Shown in pieces: positions 17,558 through 26,183 of a DNA stretch of 50,765 bases; positions within the stretch are counted from its first letter, which is position 1; every line of letters starts with the position of its first letter. Both the position numbers and the translations under genes were made by a program. This stretch comes from Planctomycetota bacterium. GTDB lineage: Bacteria; Planctomycetota; JAJSAM01; JAJVHW01. The notes under the pieces are model-generated. The model was not told where the DNA came from. It did no database searches and saw only the letters and a list, made by a program, of their open reading frames with translations. The stretch covers positions 81,283-132,047 of the forward strand of contig JAJFFG010000051.1 in the NCBI GenBank assembly GCA_021776825.1. The letters are read 5' to 3'.

Positions 17558-19444
17558 TCAGTCGGGCGTCACGGCCTCGCGGAGCCGTGGGATGGTCCGC
17601 TCGAGGTGCCAGCGGCCGATGAACTCCTCCTCCGCTTCGAGGGCGAGCATCGCGTCGAGGCGCTCGAGGATGCGCGGGAACGACGGTCGATCGTCGAGTT
17701 CCACCAGCTTCTCGCACGACTCCAGCAACCCGCCGTCCAGAGCGCCGTCGAGCACGCGCCGGTGGGCCTCACGCAGCTCGACGGCGGAGAGCGGGTCGTC
17801 GAGCGTCGACAGGTAGTGCGCAAGGCGAGAGACGATGTGGCCGTCCTCGCCCTCGGTCGCGATCTGTCGCCGCACGCGGGCCGCGTCCCACGCTCCGACG
17901 TCCAGGATGTGGTGGAGGGCATCGAACCGAGGTCCGCCGGGGGAGAGATCCCATGTCGGAGCGCGCAACGTCGTGTCCGAAGCGATCGCATCCAGTGTCG
18001 GCAGCGCGCGGACGGCATTGCCGAGCCGATCCAGAGTGAGCGCGGCGGCGAGCTGCACGTCCACGGAGTCGGTCGAGAGGAGCGTGCCGAGCTCGTCCCG
18101 AGCACGGTCAGGGTCCACCGATGCGAGCGCCGAGATCGACTCCTCGACCAGTGCGTCCGACGAGGCCGCATCGCTCACGTGCGTCACCAGCAGCGTGATG
18201 TACCCCTCGGGATCGCGGGCGCGATGGAGCCCCCGCACCCACGAGATCCAGCTCTCGTCGCGTCGCCGCGCCGACGAGGTCGTCCGGATTTCGCTCTCAG
18301 ATTGCTCGGCGGTCCAACGTAGCCGCAAGTCGATGCGCCGTGCGGCCTCGCGCAGGTCCGATGTGGCCACTTCGACCGCGTAGTCGTCCTGATCAAGAGT
18401 CTCGACGTGTGTCCGAATCCGCCCGATCGACGCGAGCGTCTCTGCGTCTCCGACCTCGCCCGCCACGCGGGCGCAGAGGGTGAGCAGCAGCCGATCCGTG
18501 CCACCCCACGCGAGTTCGATGCCCTCGGCCATCTCGTCGAGCGACGCATCGACGAACGGCTTCCAGACGCTGAGCGGCGCGGCCGTCGCGAGGTCGGGGT
18601 GGTCGATGCGCGCTCGCATCAACTCGTGAATCGCGCGATCCCGAATCTGGTGCCAGTCCCGGACGTCGTCGCGGCTCGCTCGCCGGCCTCGCTCCGATGC
18701 CGCGTGTTCTCCGGACGCCTCGTCGCGCAACCGTACCCACAGGTAGGGCTCGTGGCTGGAGCTGCCGCTGCTCCCACCAAGACCGGCGCCGGGCCGGAGC
18801 GACTGGAGCCGCTCGGCGGTCGCACCGCGCACGAGTTGCGCGGCCATCCAAGCCGCAACGAACTGATCGGCATCCGTGCGAAACGTCCCGGCATCCCGCT
18901 CGGGGCCGTTCACCGAGCGCAACCACTTGCGATGGGGGCCGACGGCGAGCCCGTGTGCGACGTGTCCATCCCAGACGACCCGCACCATGACGTGGTCCCG
19001 GTATCCACGGATCAGGACCATCTCAGCACCGGCCGAGGGAGGCGACGGGACAACGTCGGGCCAGACGATGCGCATCTTCTCGCGATGGACGTCGTCACGC
19101 TCCCGCTCGACCGCCGCAGTCGCGAGCCCGAAGACCCGCGCATCCAGTCCGGGCGGTGATCCGGAAGCCACGGCGGTCGGCGGGGCTCCCTCCGTCGCGG
19201 CATCGGAGGGCTCGGCGCCAGCTCCATCCCGCGGCTCCGTCCCGCCGATCCGCGTCCGGGAGCGTCCGGTTGCCTCGTCCCGTGACGACCGGGGGTCCTC
19301 CCGCGAGTCGAGTCCGACGGGTGCGCGCCCGAGGTTCGCCGGGGCCTGGCGCGACCCAGCGGAGCGCATCCACGTCCACATCGAGAGGCCGCCGAGTCCG
19401 GCCAGTAGCAGAAGGGCGATCAGCAGCAGAGTTCGGGCGCGCAT
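17558..19444 (-). CDS. Membrane-anchored hypothetical protein, about 628 aa
   Basis: The ATG at 19444 (MRARTLLLIALLLLAGLGGL) begins a single N-terminal membrane anchor or uncleaved signal, preceded by GGGGAT as a possible Shine-Dalgarno; the frame is open to 19582. A low-complexity Arg/Ser/Gly/Ala region (about 30-110) follows. The rest is soluble and mostly helical, with a degenerate HEAT-like stretch near residues 460-520 (VDVQLAAALTLDRLGNAVRA). No catalytic motif was recognised. It is probably an envelope protein facing the periplasm and stands alone between higBA and the nusA region. Confidence 0.7.
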   Translation of the reverse strand: MRARTLLLIALLLLAGLGGLSMWTWMRSAGSRQAPANLGRAPVGLDSREDPRSSRDEATGRSRTRIGGTEPRDGAGAEPSDAATEGAPPTAVASGSPPGLDARVFGLATAAVERERDDVHREKMRIVWPDVVPSPPSAGAEMVLIRGYRDHVMVRVVWDGHVAHGLAVGPHRKWLRSVNGPERDAGTFRTDADQFVAAWMAAQLVRGATAERLQSLRPGAGLGGSSGSSSHEPYLWVRLRDEASGEHAASERGRRASRDDVRDWHQIRDRAIHELMRARIDHPDLATAAPLSVWKPFVDASLDEMAEGIELAWGGTDRLLLTLCARVAGEVGDAETLASIGRIRTHVETLDQDDYAVEVATSDLREAARRIDLRLRWTAEQSESEIRTTSSARRRDESWISWVRGLHRARDPEGYITLLVTHVSDAASSDALVEESISALASVDPDRARDELGTLLSTDSVDVQLAAALTLDRLGNAVRALPTLDAIASDTTLRAPTWDLSPGGPRFDALHHILDVGAWDAARVRRQIATEGEDGHIVSRLAHYLSTLDDPLSAVELREAHRRVLDGALDGGLLESCEKLVELDDRPSFPRILERLDAMLALEAEEEFIGRWHLERTIPRLREAVTPD

Positions 19445-19642
19445 CGAGATCCCCAGAACGTACTGCATCCCCCGAACATGCGGGGCCGCGCCGGATTCAC
19501 GAGCGCCCGGACGCGAACGCGCCTGCGGCATCGCGTGACGCTCGCTGGCCGACTGATTCGAGGCAGACCGCGACCGCCCCACCCGTCGTCGACGCGCGCG
19601 CTCGGGATCGACGCCGGAGAGTGGCGCCCGCGAGGGGACCGG

Positions 19643-19732
19643 CTACTTGCCGCCGGTGCAGCAGCCCGTGAGGGCGAGGAGAGTGACGAGGCTGATGAGA
19701 GCGAACGAGCGGGCGAAGATGCGTGCGGTCAT
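19643..19732 (-). CDS. Tiny lipoprotein, 29 aa
   Basis: The minus strand reads ATG at 19732 to TAG at 19643, preceded by GGAGGGACTC (good Shine-Dalgarno). The 29-residue product has a basic N-terminus (MTARIFARSF), a hydrophobic core and an ideal lipobox LTGC, followed only by CTGGK. The mature lipopeptide would be about 6 residues, reminiscent in layout (not sequence) of entericidin-type small lipoproteins. The coding call rests on RBS, signal and lipobox together; the function is unknown. Confidence 0.65.
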   Translation of the reverse strand: MTARIFARSFALISLVTLLALTGCCTGGK

Positions 19733-20214
19733 GAGTCCCTCCAACTTGACGACAGGGTAGCCAGCGGCCCCCGGCCGCGTCACCGACCACGTTCTCCGAG
19801 GCGCCTGCCCGTGCCGACGGGCGCGTGAGGCTGACCATCGCTAGACGTGGCTTCGGCCACGTCCAGGCGGCGCCATTCACGCTCGCCCAGGGGGGCCAGC
19901 ACACTCACGCTGCAACGCACGCTCGGAACCGCGAACGCCCAGTTCGCAACTGCGCAGACGTTCGATGGATCGGGCTGTCAGGTCGTTTACCGGAAGGTGA
20001 GTTACTGAGGGACGGAGTCAGAGACCGGGTTCCGAGCCCTTCGAGTGCGATTTCAGCCTCGGAACGAGCCGCGAGCCCAGGGGGGAGGAACACCCCCCGA
20101 ACTGCCTTCGTTTGCTTGCCTCTCATCCGTTGCTGCGCTAAGAACGGCGGTTTGGCTCTTCTGAGCCGCGTGAGCGGTCTGCGACGGGGCTGTCCTGTCG
20201 CTTTTTCCATGGGT
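19733..20214. other. Long leader region upstream of nusA
   Basis: There is no convincing gene in this 480-bp gap; rimP, which often precedes nusA, is not here. It holds two small hairpins: a G6/C6 stem at about 20080-20098 (GGGGGG-aggaaca-CCCCCC) and GGCTC-ttct-GAGCC at 20154-20167. The nusA promoter and 5' leader probably lie here, but I could not identify a confident -35/-10 pair. Confidence 0.5.
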
Positions 20215-20219
20215 GGAGG
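20215..20219 (+). promoter_or_regulatory. Ribosome binding site deciding the nusA start
   Basis: GGAGG lies 5 nt before the GTG at 20225 and overlaps the earlier in-frame GTG at 20213, which has no comparable site. This favours the shorter protein. Confidence 0.6.
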
Positions 20220-20224
20220 TCGAG

Positions 20225-21664
20225 GTGCAAGGCGACGAGCTCCTGCGGTTGGTGGATGCGATTCATCGCGACCGCAACGTCGACAAAGAGGTCCTGTTCG
20301 GGGCCCTCGAGCACGCTCTGCTCACCGCTGTGCGGAAGAAGCTGGGCGAGACTGCGCGGGCCTCCGTCACGATCAACCGTGAGACGGGCGAGCAGCGCAT
20401 CGTCGGTCCCACGGGCGAGATCGAGATGGCCGACCTCGGACGCATCGCGGCACAGAACGCGAAGCAGGTCCTGGGGCAGATCATCCGCGAGGCCGAGCGC
20501 GAGGTGATCTTCTCCGAGTACGACCGCTTCCAGCGGGCGCTCGTGACGGGCACCGTCTACCGCCTCGACGGGACCGCCGTGGTCGTGAACCTCGGCAAGA
20601 CCGAGGGCTACCTCCCGAAGCACGAGCAGGTGCGGGGCGAGTCCTACCGGGTCGGCGACCGCATCCTCTGCTACGTCGTCGAGGTGAAGAAGATCGGCAA
20701 TCGGGTGAAGATCATCCTCTCGAGGTCGCACCCGGACATGATCCGGCGCCTCTTCGAGCGGGAGATCCCCGAGATCGCGGACGGCGTGGTCGACATCGTC
20801 CAACTCGTGCGCGAGGCGGGCTACAAGACCAAGGTCGCCTGCACGAGCCTCGACGCGAAGGTCGACCCCATCGGTGCCTGCGTCGGCGTGCGCGGCACGC
20901 GCATCCGCAACATCATCGACGAGCTCTCGGGCGAGAAGATCGACATCATCCGGCACAGCGACTCGCCGGAAGTGCTGATCGTCAACGCCTTGAAGCCCGC
21001 GCAGATCAACTCGATCACGCTCTACGAGGACATGCGCAAGGCGCTGGTCGTCGTCGACGAGGATCAGCTCTCGCTCGCGATCGGCAAGAAGGGCGCCAAC
21101 GTGCGCCTGGCTTCGAAGCTCTCGGGCTGGGATATCGACATCCTTTCCGAGGCCGAGGCGCGCGATCGCGGCCTGTTCGACACCGATGCACCGACCGATC
21201 AGGCTGCGGCCGGATCGGACGGCGCTGTCGTCCCGAGCGAGGCTCCCGCCGAGGCAGCCCCGGCGGTGGCGGCTGTTGCGGAGACGCCGGCAGTCGAGGA
21301 GACACCGGCAGTCGACGAGGCACCGGTCGAGGCTGCTGACGCGGCCGGAACCGGCGACACGTCGGAGATCCCGCCCGAAGCACCGACCATCGAAGAGATG
21401 GCGGTGGTTGACGACGGCGAGGCCGACGACAGCGAGGCCGACGACAGGCCGACTGAGTTGGAGACCACGGAGATCACGGTCGACCCCGCTGATCTGGTCC
21501 CGGACTCCGAGAAGGAAACGGTGGAGCAGCGTCTCCCCGATCAGGCCGACCTCGAAGCGGCAACGGCAGCGAACGCTGCCGACGATGAGACGGATGGTTC
21601 CGCGACAGCGGACGACGACGGCGAGGAGCCGACGCTGCCCAAGGAGGGCGGCGCGGCCTCCTGA
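20225..21664 (+). CDS. nusA: Transcription termination/antitermination factor NusA
   Basis: A 479-residue protein starting VQGDELLRLVDAIHRDRN, which matches the family's usual first helix. In order: N-terminal RNA-polymerase-binding domain (1 to about 125), S1 domain (about 130-200, GTVYRLDGTAVVVNLGKTEG), then KH1 and KH2 (GACVGVRGTRIRNIIDELSG; LSLAIGKKGANVRLASKLSG). From about residue 325 the tail is a 150-residue Ala/Pro/Glu/Asp-rich region of low complexity rather than the AR repeats of E. coli. It is followed after 20 bp by infB, as in most bacteria. Confidence 0.95.
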   Translation: MQGDELLRLVDAIHRDRNVDKEVLFGALEHALLTAVRKKLGETARASVTINRETGEQRIVGPTGEIEMADLGRIAAQNAKQVLGQIIREAEREVIFSEYDRFQRALVTGTVYRLDGTAVVVNLGKTEGYLPKHEQVRGESYRVGDRILCYVVEVKKIGNRVKIILSRSHPDMIRRLFEREIPEIADGVVDIVQLVREAGYKTKVACTSLDAKVDPIGACVGVRGTRIRNIIDELSGEKIDIIRHSDSPEVLIVNALKPAQINSITLYEDMRKALVVVDEDQLSLAIGKKGANVRLASKLSGWDIDILSEAEARDRGLFDTDAPTDQAAAGSDGAVVPSEAPAEAAPAVAAVAETPAVEETPAVDEAPVEAADAAGTGDTSEIPPEAPTIEEMAVVDDGEADDSEADDRPTELETTEITVDPADLVPDSEKETVEQRLPDQADLEAATAANAADDETDGSATADDDGEEPTLPKEGGAAS

Positions 21665-21684
21665 CGGAGGACACGGAAACCGGT

Positions 21685-24174
21685 ATGCGCGTCTATCAGA
21701 TCGCCAGGGAGCTAGAGAAGCCCCACCGTGGGATGCTCCAGCTCTTGCGTGAGCTCGGGTACGAAGTGCCGAGCCACATGGCGCCGCTGGCCGAGGATCA
21801 GGAGCAGCAGCTCCGCGAGGCCGTCGAGCGTCAGGAGCGAGGCGCACCGACCGTTCGGGCCGTGCACACCACCGCCCCGTCTGTCAGCGCAGCCAAGGTC
21901 GCCGAGGTCGTCGGCGAGGTCGAGCTGTCCGAGGACACCGAGTGGGACGGAAAGCGCCCGGCGGCAGCCGCACCTGCGGCGACCCCGGCCCGCCCCGGCC
22001 CCGCCACGCCTGGTCGCCCGCCGGTCCAGCGCAAGCGCAAGGAGGTCGCTCGAGGCCGGGGGATCGACCGCGACGAGCTCGCCGATCAGCTTTCGCGTGA
22101 GGCCGAGCTCGAAGGGCTCGAGATGGTCACCGAGGCAGGCGAAGAGGTGGACTTCATCGGTCCGCCGCTCCCGCCCGACGGACTCGTCGCAGAGACCGGT
22201 GTCCGCACCGTCGACCTCGCCGCGCTCGAGGACCCGAAGCCCGTCGCGCCGGTGCCGTCGACGATGCGCCCCGAGCGGCCGCGTCGTCAGCGCGGCCCGC
22301 GCCAGCGCATTCGTACGCTGACGCGTCGACGTCGCACCGGCCCGAAGGTCTCGATCCAGGCCACGCAACAGCTGACGGTGACCGTCCCCACCACGATGAA
22401 GGACCTCTCTCAGGTCTTCGGCGTGCGTGCGCAGGACATGATCAAGTCGATGATGCACGCGACCGGCGAGTTCGGGTTCAGCATGAACACGATGCTCGAA
22501 GCGGACCAGGTCGAGTTCCTGGCCGACGAGTTCGAGCGCAACGTGACCATCACGACCGCGAAGGCCGCGGAGGATCAGCTCGAGGAGAAGCTCCTCGCCG
22601 CGAGCGACGAGCTCGAGGGCGACGCGTCGCATCGTCCGCCTGTCGTCGCCATCCTCGGCCACGTCGACCACGGCAAGACGTCGCTGCTCGATAAGATCCG
22701 CGACGCCAACGTCGTGGACTCCGAGCACGGCGGCATCACGCAGCACATCGGTGCGTTCCAGGTCGAGACCAAGTCCGGCCAGCGCGTGACGTTCCTCGAC
22801 ACGCCCGGCCACGCGGCGTTCACGGCAATGCGCGCTCGTGGTGCCCAGGCGGCGGACATCGTCGTTCTGGTCGTCGCGGCCGACGACGGTGTGATGCCCC
22901 AGACGCAGGAAGCGATCCAGCACTCGCAGCTGGCGAAGGTTCCGATCGTGGTGGCGGTCAACAAGATCGACAAGAACAACGCCAATCCCACCAAGGTGAA
23001 GCAGGAGCTCACCGCCTACGGGCTCACGCCCGAGGAGTGGGGCGGCGAGACGGTCTGCTGCGACGTCAGCGCCATCACCGGTGAAGGCGTCGACGCACTC
23101 GTCGAGGCCCTCGCGCTGCAAGCCGAGATGGAGGAGCTCACCGCGCACTCCGACGCTCCGGCGCGCGGCCGCGTGATCGAGGGTCGCAAGGACCCGGCCC
23201 GCGGTGTGATCTGCACGCTCCTGGTCGAGGAAGGCACGCTCAACAGCGGTGACACCGTCATCGCCGGTATGGGCATGGGTCGCGTGCGCCGCATGCAGGA
23301 TCACCTCGGCAAGCAGGTGAAGACGGCGCCGCCGTCGACGCCCGTCGAGATCTTCGGCATCAACGAGGTGCCGGAGGCCGGCGACTCGTTCCACGTCGTC
23401 AAGGACATGACGCTCGCCAAGCGCGCGGTCGACGAGCGCAAGCACCGCATTCGCCAGAGCGCCGTGAAGGACCGTCCGCAGGTGACGCTCGACTCGCTCT
23501 TCGCGGGAGGCGGCGCCGAGGCTCCCAACGAACTCCGCATCATCCTGAAGGCCGATGTCCGTGGCTCCGTCGAGCCCCTGAAGACCGAGTTCGCGAAGCT
23601 CGAGCACCCCGAGGTGAAGCTGAACCTGCTCTACGCGGGGCTCGGTGCGATCACCCAGAGCGACGTGGACAACGCCATCACGGCCAACGCGGTGATCGTG
23701 GGCTTCCACGTCCTCGCCGAGCCGACCGCGAAGAGGGGCGCCGAGCGCAAGGGCGTCGAGATCCGCCGCTACACGGTCATCTACGAGATCATCGACGACA
23801 TCAAGGCCGCCATGGAGGGTCTGCTCGCACCGGAGAAGCGCGAGGAGGTCACCGGCCAGGCCGAGGTGCGCCAGATCTTCACCGCCAGCACGCTCGGCCG
23901 CCTCGCGGGCTCCTACGTCACGTCCGGTTTCATCCGACGCGACGACTACATCCGCATCTACCGCGGTGGCAAGCTCATGTACGGGCTCGACCGCGCGGTC
24001 CAGGTGGACTCGATGCGCCGCTTCAAGGACGACGTCAAGGAGGTCCGCGAGGGCTTCGAGTGCGGCCTCCGAGTGGCCGGCTACCAGGGCGTGGAAGAGG
24101 GCGACGTGATCGAGTTCTACGCGCTGAAGGAAGTGAAGCGCTCGTTGGATGACAAGGGTCCGCGCAAGGGGTAG
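21685..24174 (+). CDS. infB: Translation initiation factor IF-2
   Basis: An 829-residue GTPase that places fMet-tRNA on the ribosome. The N-terminal IF2N-like motif ([20 protein letters not shown]) leads into a charged linker of about 200 residues. A second IF2N-type segment ([20 protein letters not shown]) precedes the G domain, with G1 GHVDHGKT at 325-332, G3 DTPGH, and G4 NKID. Domains II-IV are complete, ending with the C-terminal beta barrel ([20 protein letters not shown]). The 3' end is followed by the R1 repeat array instead of the usual ylxP/rbfA genes, which resume 1.1 kb later. Confidence 0.96.
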   Translation: MRVYQIARELEKPHRGMLQLLRELGYEVPSHMAPLAEDQEQQLREAVERQERGAPTVRAVHTTAPSVSAAKVAEVVGEVELSEDTEWDGKRPAAAAPAATPARPGPATPGRPPVQRKRKEVARGRGIDRDELADQLSREAELEGLEMVTEAGEEVDFIGPPLPPDGLVAETGVRTVDLAALEDPKPVAPVPSTMRPERPRRQRGPRQRIRTLTRRRRTGPKVSIQATQQLTVTVPTTMKDLSQVFGVRAQDMIKSMMHATGEFGFSMNTMLEADQVEFLADEFERNVTITTAKAAEDQLEEKLLAASDELEGDASHRPPVVAILGHVDHGKTSLLDKIRDANVVDSEHGGITQHIGAFQVETKSGQRVTFLDTPGHAAFTAMRARGAQAADIVVLVVAADDGVMPQTQEAIQHSQLAKVPIVVAVNKIDKNNANPTKVKQELTAYGLTPEEWGGETVCCDVSAITGEGVDALVEALALQAEMEELTAHSDAPARGRVIEGRKDPARGVICTLLVEEGTLNSGDTVIAGMGMGRVRRMQDHLGKQVKTAPPSTPVEIFGINEVPEAGDSFHVVKDMTLAKRAVDERKHRIRQSAVKDRPQVTLDSLFAGGGAEAPNELRIILKADVRGSVEPLKTEFAKLEHPEVKLNLLYAGLGAITQSDVDNAITANAVIVGFHVLAEPTAKRGAERKGVEIRRYTVIYEIIDDIKAAMEGLLAPEKREEVTGQAEVRQIFTASTLGRLAGSYVTSGFIRRDDYIRIYRGGKLMYGLDRAVQVDSMRRFKDDVKEVREGFECGLRVAGYQGVEEGDVIEFYALKEVKRSLDDKGPRKG

Positions 24175-24219
24175 ATCACCCCGCTTGCGAGGGTGAGACC
24201 GCTCGGCTACCCCTTCCGC

Positions 24220-24610
24220 CACGGCGATTGCGGGCGCTGGGTTGGTGGACGGCAACGGGAGCATGCGGCAATCGCCGCGCCCTTGTATGCCTCTGGGCGT
24301 GTGCTCGGTCTCGTTACGCGTCATGCCAGGTCCAGCCGTCTCGGTCGAGGACCTCCGCGCACGCATTCCCGCGTCACGGATCTTGCGCTGACGCGCAACC
24401 TCCCCGCCCCGGGGTCACGGCGATTGCTAGCGCGTGGCTGGTGACGCGCTTGGGGGCCTGCGGCAATCGTCGCGCCTCCCATGTTTCTGGTCGGCTCCGC
24501 GGGTGCGAGGGCTCTCACTCAAGAGCCACGTCGTCGGCCGCACCCTTGCGTGGCCTCATACCCCGCGTCACGGATCTTGCGCTGACGCGCAACCTCCCCG
24601 CCCCGGGTGA
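24220..24610 (+). repeat. R1 structured repeat, locus A, two tandem units
   Basis: Two units about 196 bp apart, each opening with CACGGCGATTGC (24220, 24416). Stem 1 pairs CGGCGATTGC (24222-24231) with GCAATCGCCG (24268-24277). The second unit has stem 2 GGGTGCG (24501-24507) with CGCACCC (24539-24545), enclosing GGCTCT/AGAGCC. Stem 3 is TTGCG...CGCAA, and both units end in a CCCCGCCCCGGG-type block. The first unit has a variant middle (type b) and the second the common middle (type a). The array begins about 45 bp after the infB stop, in the sense orientation of infB. It is related to the arrays at 31.7-32.1 kb and 50.25 kb. Confidence 0.85.
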
Positions 24611-24659
24611 GGCTCCGGCTGGGTCTCGTCTCCTCCGAACCACGGGGCCCGTTTCTAAT

Positions 24660-25125
24660 AGGGCGCCGTGGGGGGGGGCCCCCGGGCCCCCCCGCGCCCG
24701 CTGGGGTCGCTCGCGCGGTCCCGGTCCGTTGGCGCTCCGCGGACCACTCGCGTCATACGGACGGCCATCGGTCGGCGGCGTCTCGCCTCGGCGACCCGCA
24801 CCACCGTGCTTCGTGCGCATGACCGTCATCGCTCGGGCGCGCCAGCGACCAACGTCGCCCGCGATCCGTGGTCGGCGCGGGTGGGTCAGGAGACCCACCC
24901 CTACGACGCCGTCGGCCAGGCGGATCCCACGGTACGGGCGGATCTCCTGATCCGCCCCGCACGCTGGGGTGGCGTGGGCGATCCGAGTCCGATGGCGGTC
25001 TGCGGACCACTCCCGTGATGCGGCCGGCCGTCGGTCGATTGCGTGGCGCTCGACGTGTGGTCCCGATTCGTCAACGGTGCCGTAGGGGCGGACCCCCTGG
25101 TCCGCCCCGCCGACGCGGTCGCGCA
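24660..25125 (+). repeat. R2 palindromic module cluster, locus A
   Basis: This non-coding stretch is built from hairpins of the form GGGCGGATC-tcct-GATCCGCCC and a trailing module. Perfect hairpins are at 24879-24900, 24936-24957 and 25085-25108; a G/C-degenerate one is at about 24660-24692. Two hairpins (about 24660 and 24936) are followed by the same ~85-bp text containing GCTGGGGT, GCGGACCACTC and CGGCCNTCGGTCG. Similar modules occur at 31.3-31.7 kb in both orientations. Nothing was seen in the remaining bases up to the ylxP ATG at 25319. Confidence 0.8.
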
Positions 25126-25318
25126 ACCTCGGTGCGGGTGGTCGGCGCTCAGCGGACGACGCCGGTGAGTTCCACGGCTCCCGGCGATGATCCTCGCGGT
25201 GCCCCGCGTTCCTCGCGGTCGGGCTCGGCGTGATCCGCCGTCTCGCCATCGCCCGCCAGACCCCGACCCCTCCCAGAAGTCGACCCCGCCCCGTGATCCT
25301 CTACCCTGCCTCCCCACC

Positions 25319-25600
25319 ATGTTCGTCGGCGTTCTCCAGGTCGAGCTCGACATCCCGGCAGCTCACTCGCTCAAGGACAAGCGGCGGGTCGTCAAGAGCG
25401 TGCTCGAGCGGCTGCGGCGCACGTTCGGGGTGGCTGCGGCCGAGGTCTCGAGCCAGGAGACCTGGAATCGGGCCGGAATCGGGATCGCGTGCGTCAGCAA
25501 CGAGGGACGCCACGCGGAGTCGATGCTGCAGAAGGTGCTGAACACGCTCGAACACGAACGGGATGCCGTCGTGCTCGACGCACAGATCGAGGTGCTCTGA
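25319..25600 (+). CDS. ylxP: DUF503 / YlxP-like protein
   Basis: A 93-residue protein, the family's usual size, starting MFVGVLQVELDIPAAHSLKDKRR, with KSVLERLRRTFGVAAAEV and a terminal NTLEHERDAVVLDAQIEVL. DUF503 genes sit between infB and rbfA in many bacteria, as here; some members are linked to ribosome maturation but the biochemical role is not settled. The open frame extends upstream to 25187 through non-coding repeat sequence, so the ATG at 25319 was chosen. Confidence 0.85.
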   Translation: MFVGVLQVELDIPAAHSLKDKRRVVKSVLERLRRTFGVAAAEVSSQETWNRAGIGIACVSNEGRHAESMLQKVLNTLEHERDAVVLDAQIEVL

Positions 25601-25649
25601 GCCTGGCGCGATGCCGTGTGCAGCGCCGGGCCGGGACGGGAGTCGCGCG

Positions 25650-26174
25650 ATGCCATCCGAGATCCGAATCAAGCGACTTCAGAAGCTCGCGCTCCAGCGT
25701 GCCAGCCAGGTCGTCCTCTACGAGTTGCACGATCCGCGGCTGACGTTCCTCACGCTGACGCGGGTGAAGCTCGCATCGGACCTCTCGCACGCGGTCATCT
25801 TCTGGTCGACGATGGCCGAGGGTGGGGATCGCTCGAAGGCGCAGCACGCGCTCGACGATGCGTCGGGCCCGGTCTCGCGCGCGATCGCGAAGTCGTTCGA
25901 CACGCGGCGCTCGCCGCGTGTGAAGTTCCAGTTCGACGAGTCCATCGCCGGCGCCATCCGCGTCTCGCAGATCCTCGACGGACTGAAGGCCGACCGAGAG
26001 GCACTCGAAGAAGCGACCGAGGGCGAGACCGACGCCGTGCCGGGCTCCGACGAGGCCCCGTCAGATGAGCCCCAGTCCGACACGCCCCAGTCCGACAAGC
26101 GCCCGTCCGATGACACGGCGGCGGACGACACGGCGGCGGTCGATTCCGCCTCCGACGGCTCCACGACCGCGTAG
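25650..26174 (+). CDS. rbfA: 30S ribosome-binding factor RbfA with acidic tail
   Basis: A 174-residue protein. The first 115 or so residues are the KH-like RbfA domain (RIKRLQKLALQRASQVVLYE; DPRLTFLTLTRVKLASDLSH; LDDASGPVSRAIAKSF; RVKFQFDESIAGAIRVSQIL), which helps 16S rRNA 5'-end maturation and cold adaptation. The C-terminal 55 residues are an Asp/Ser/Glu-rich extension (SDEPQSDTPQSDKRPSDD) absent from the compact family core. It lies 49 bp after ylxP and is probably in the same operon. Confidence 0.9.
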   Translation: MPSEIRIKRLQKLALQRASQVVLYELHDPRLTFLTLTRVKLASDLSHAVIFWSTMAEGGDRSKAQHALDDASGPVSRAIAKSFDTRRSPRVKFQFDESIAGAIRVSQILDGLKADREALEEATEGETDAVPGSDEAPSDEPQSDTPQSDKRPSDDTAADDTAAVDSASDGSTTA

Positions 26175-26183
26175 CCCGCGACG

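Noticed and set aside
19733..20224. rimP gene before nusA
   Set aside because: No frame in this gap resembles RimP; the frames present are low-complexity and lack motifs.
21712..24366. Long open frame (884 codons) antisense to infB
   Set aside because: It mirrors the codon structure of infB, and its Leu/Asp/Arg/His-rich composition is typical of antisense frames in GC-rich DNA. infB is certain on the other strand.
24175..25318. Short open frames inside the R1/R2 tract after infB
   Set aside because: Overlapping Pro/Arg/Gly-rich frames in several phases, no RBS, and sequence explained by structured repeats.
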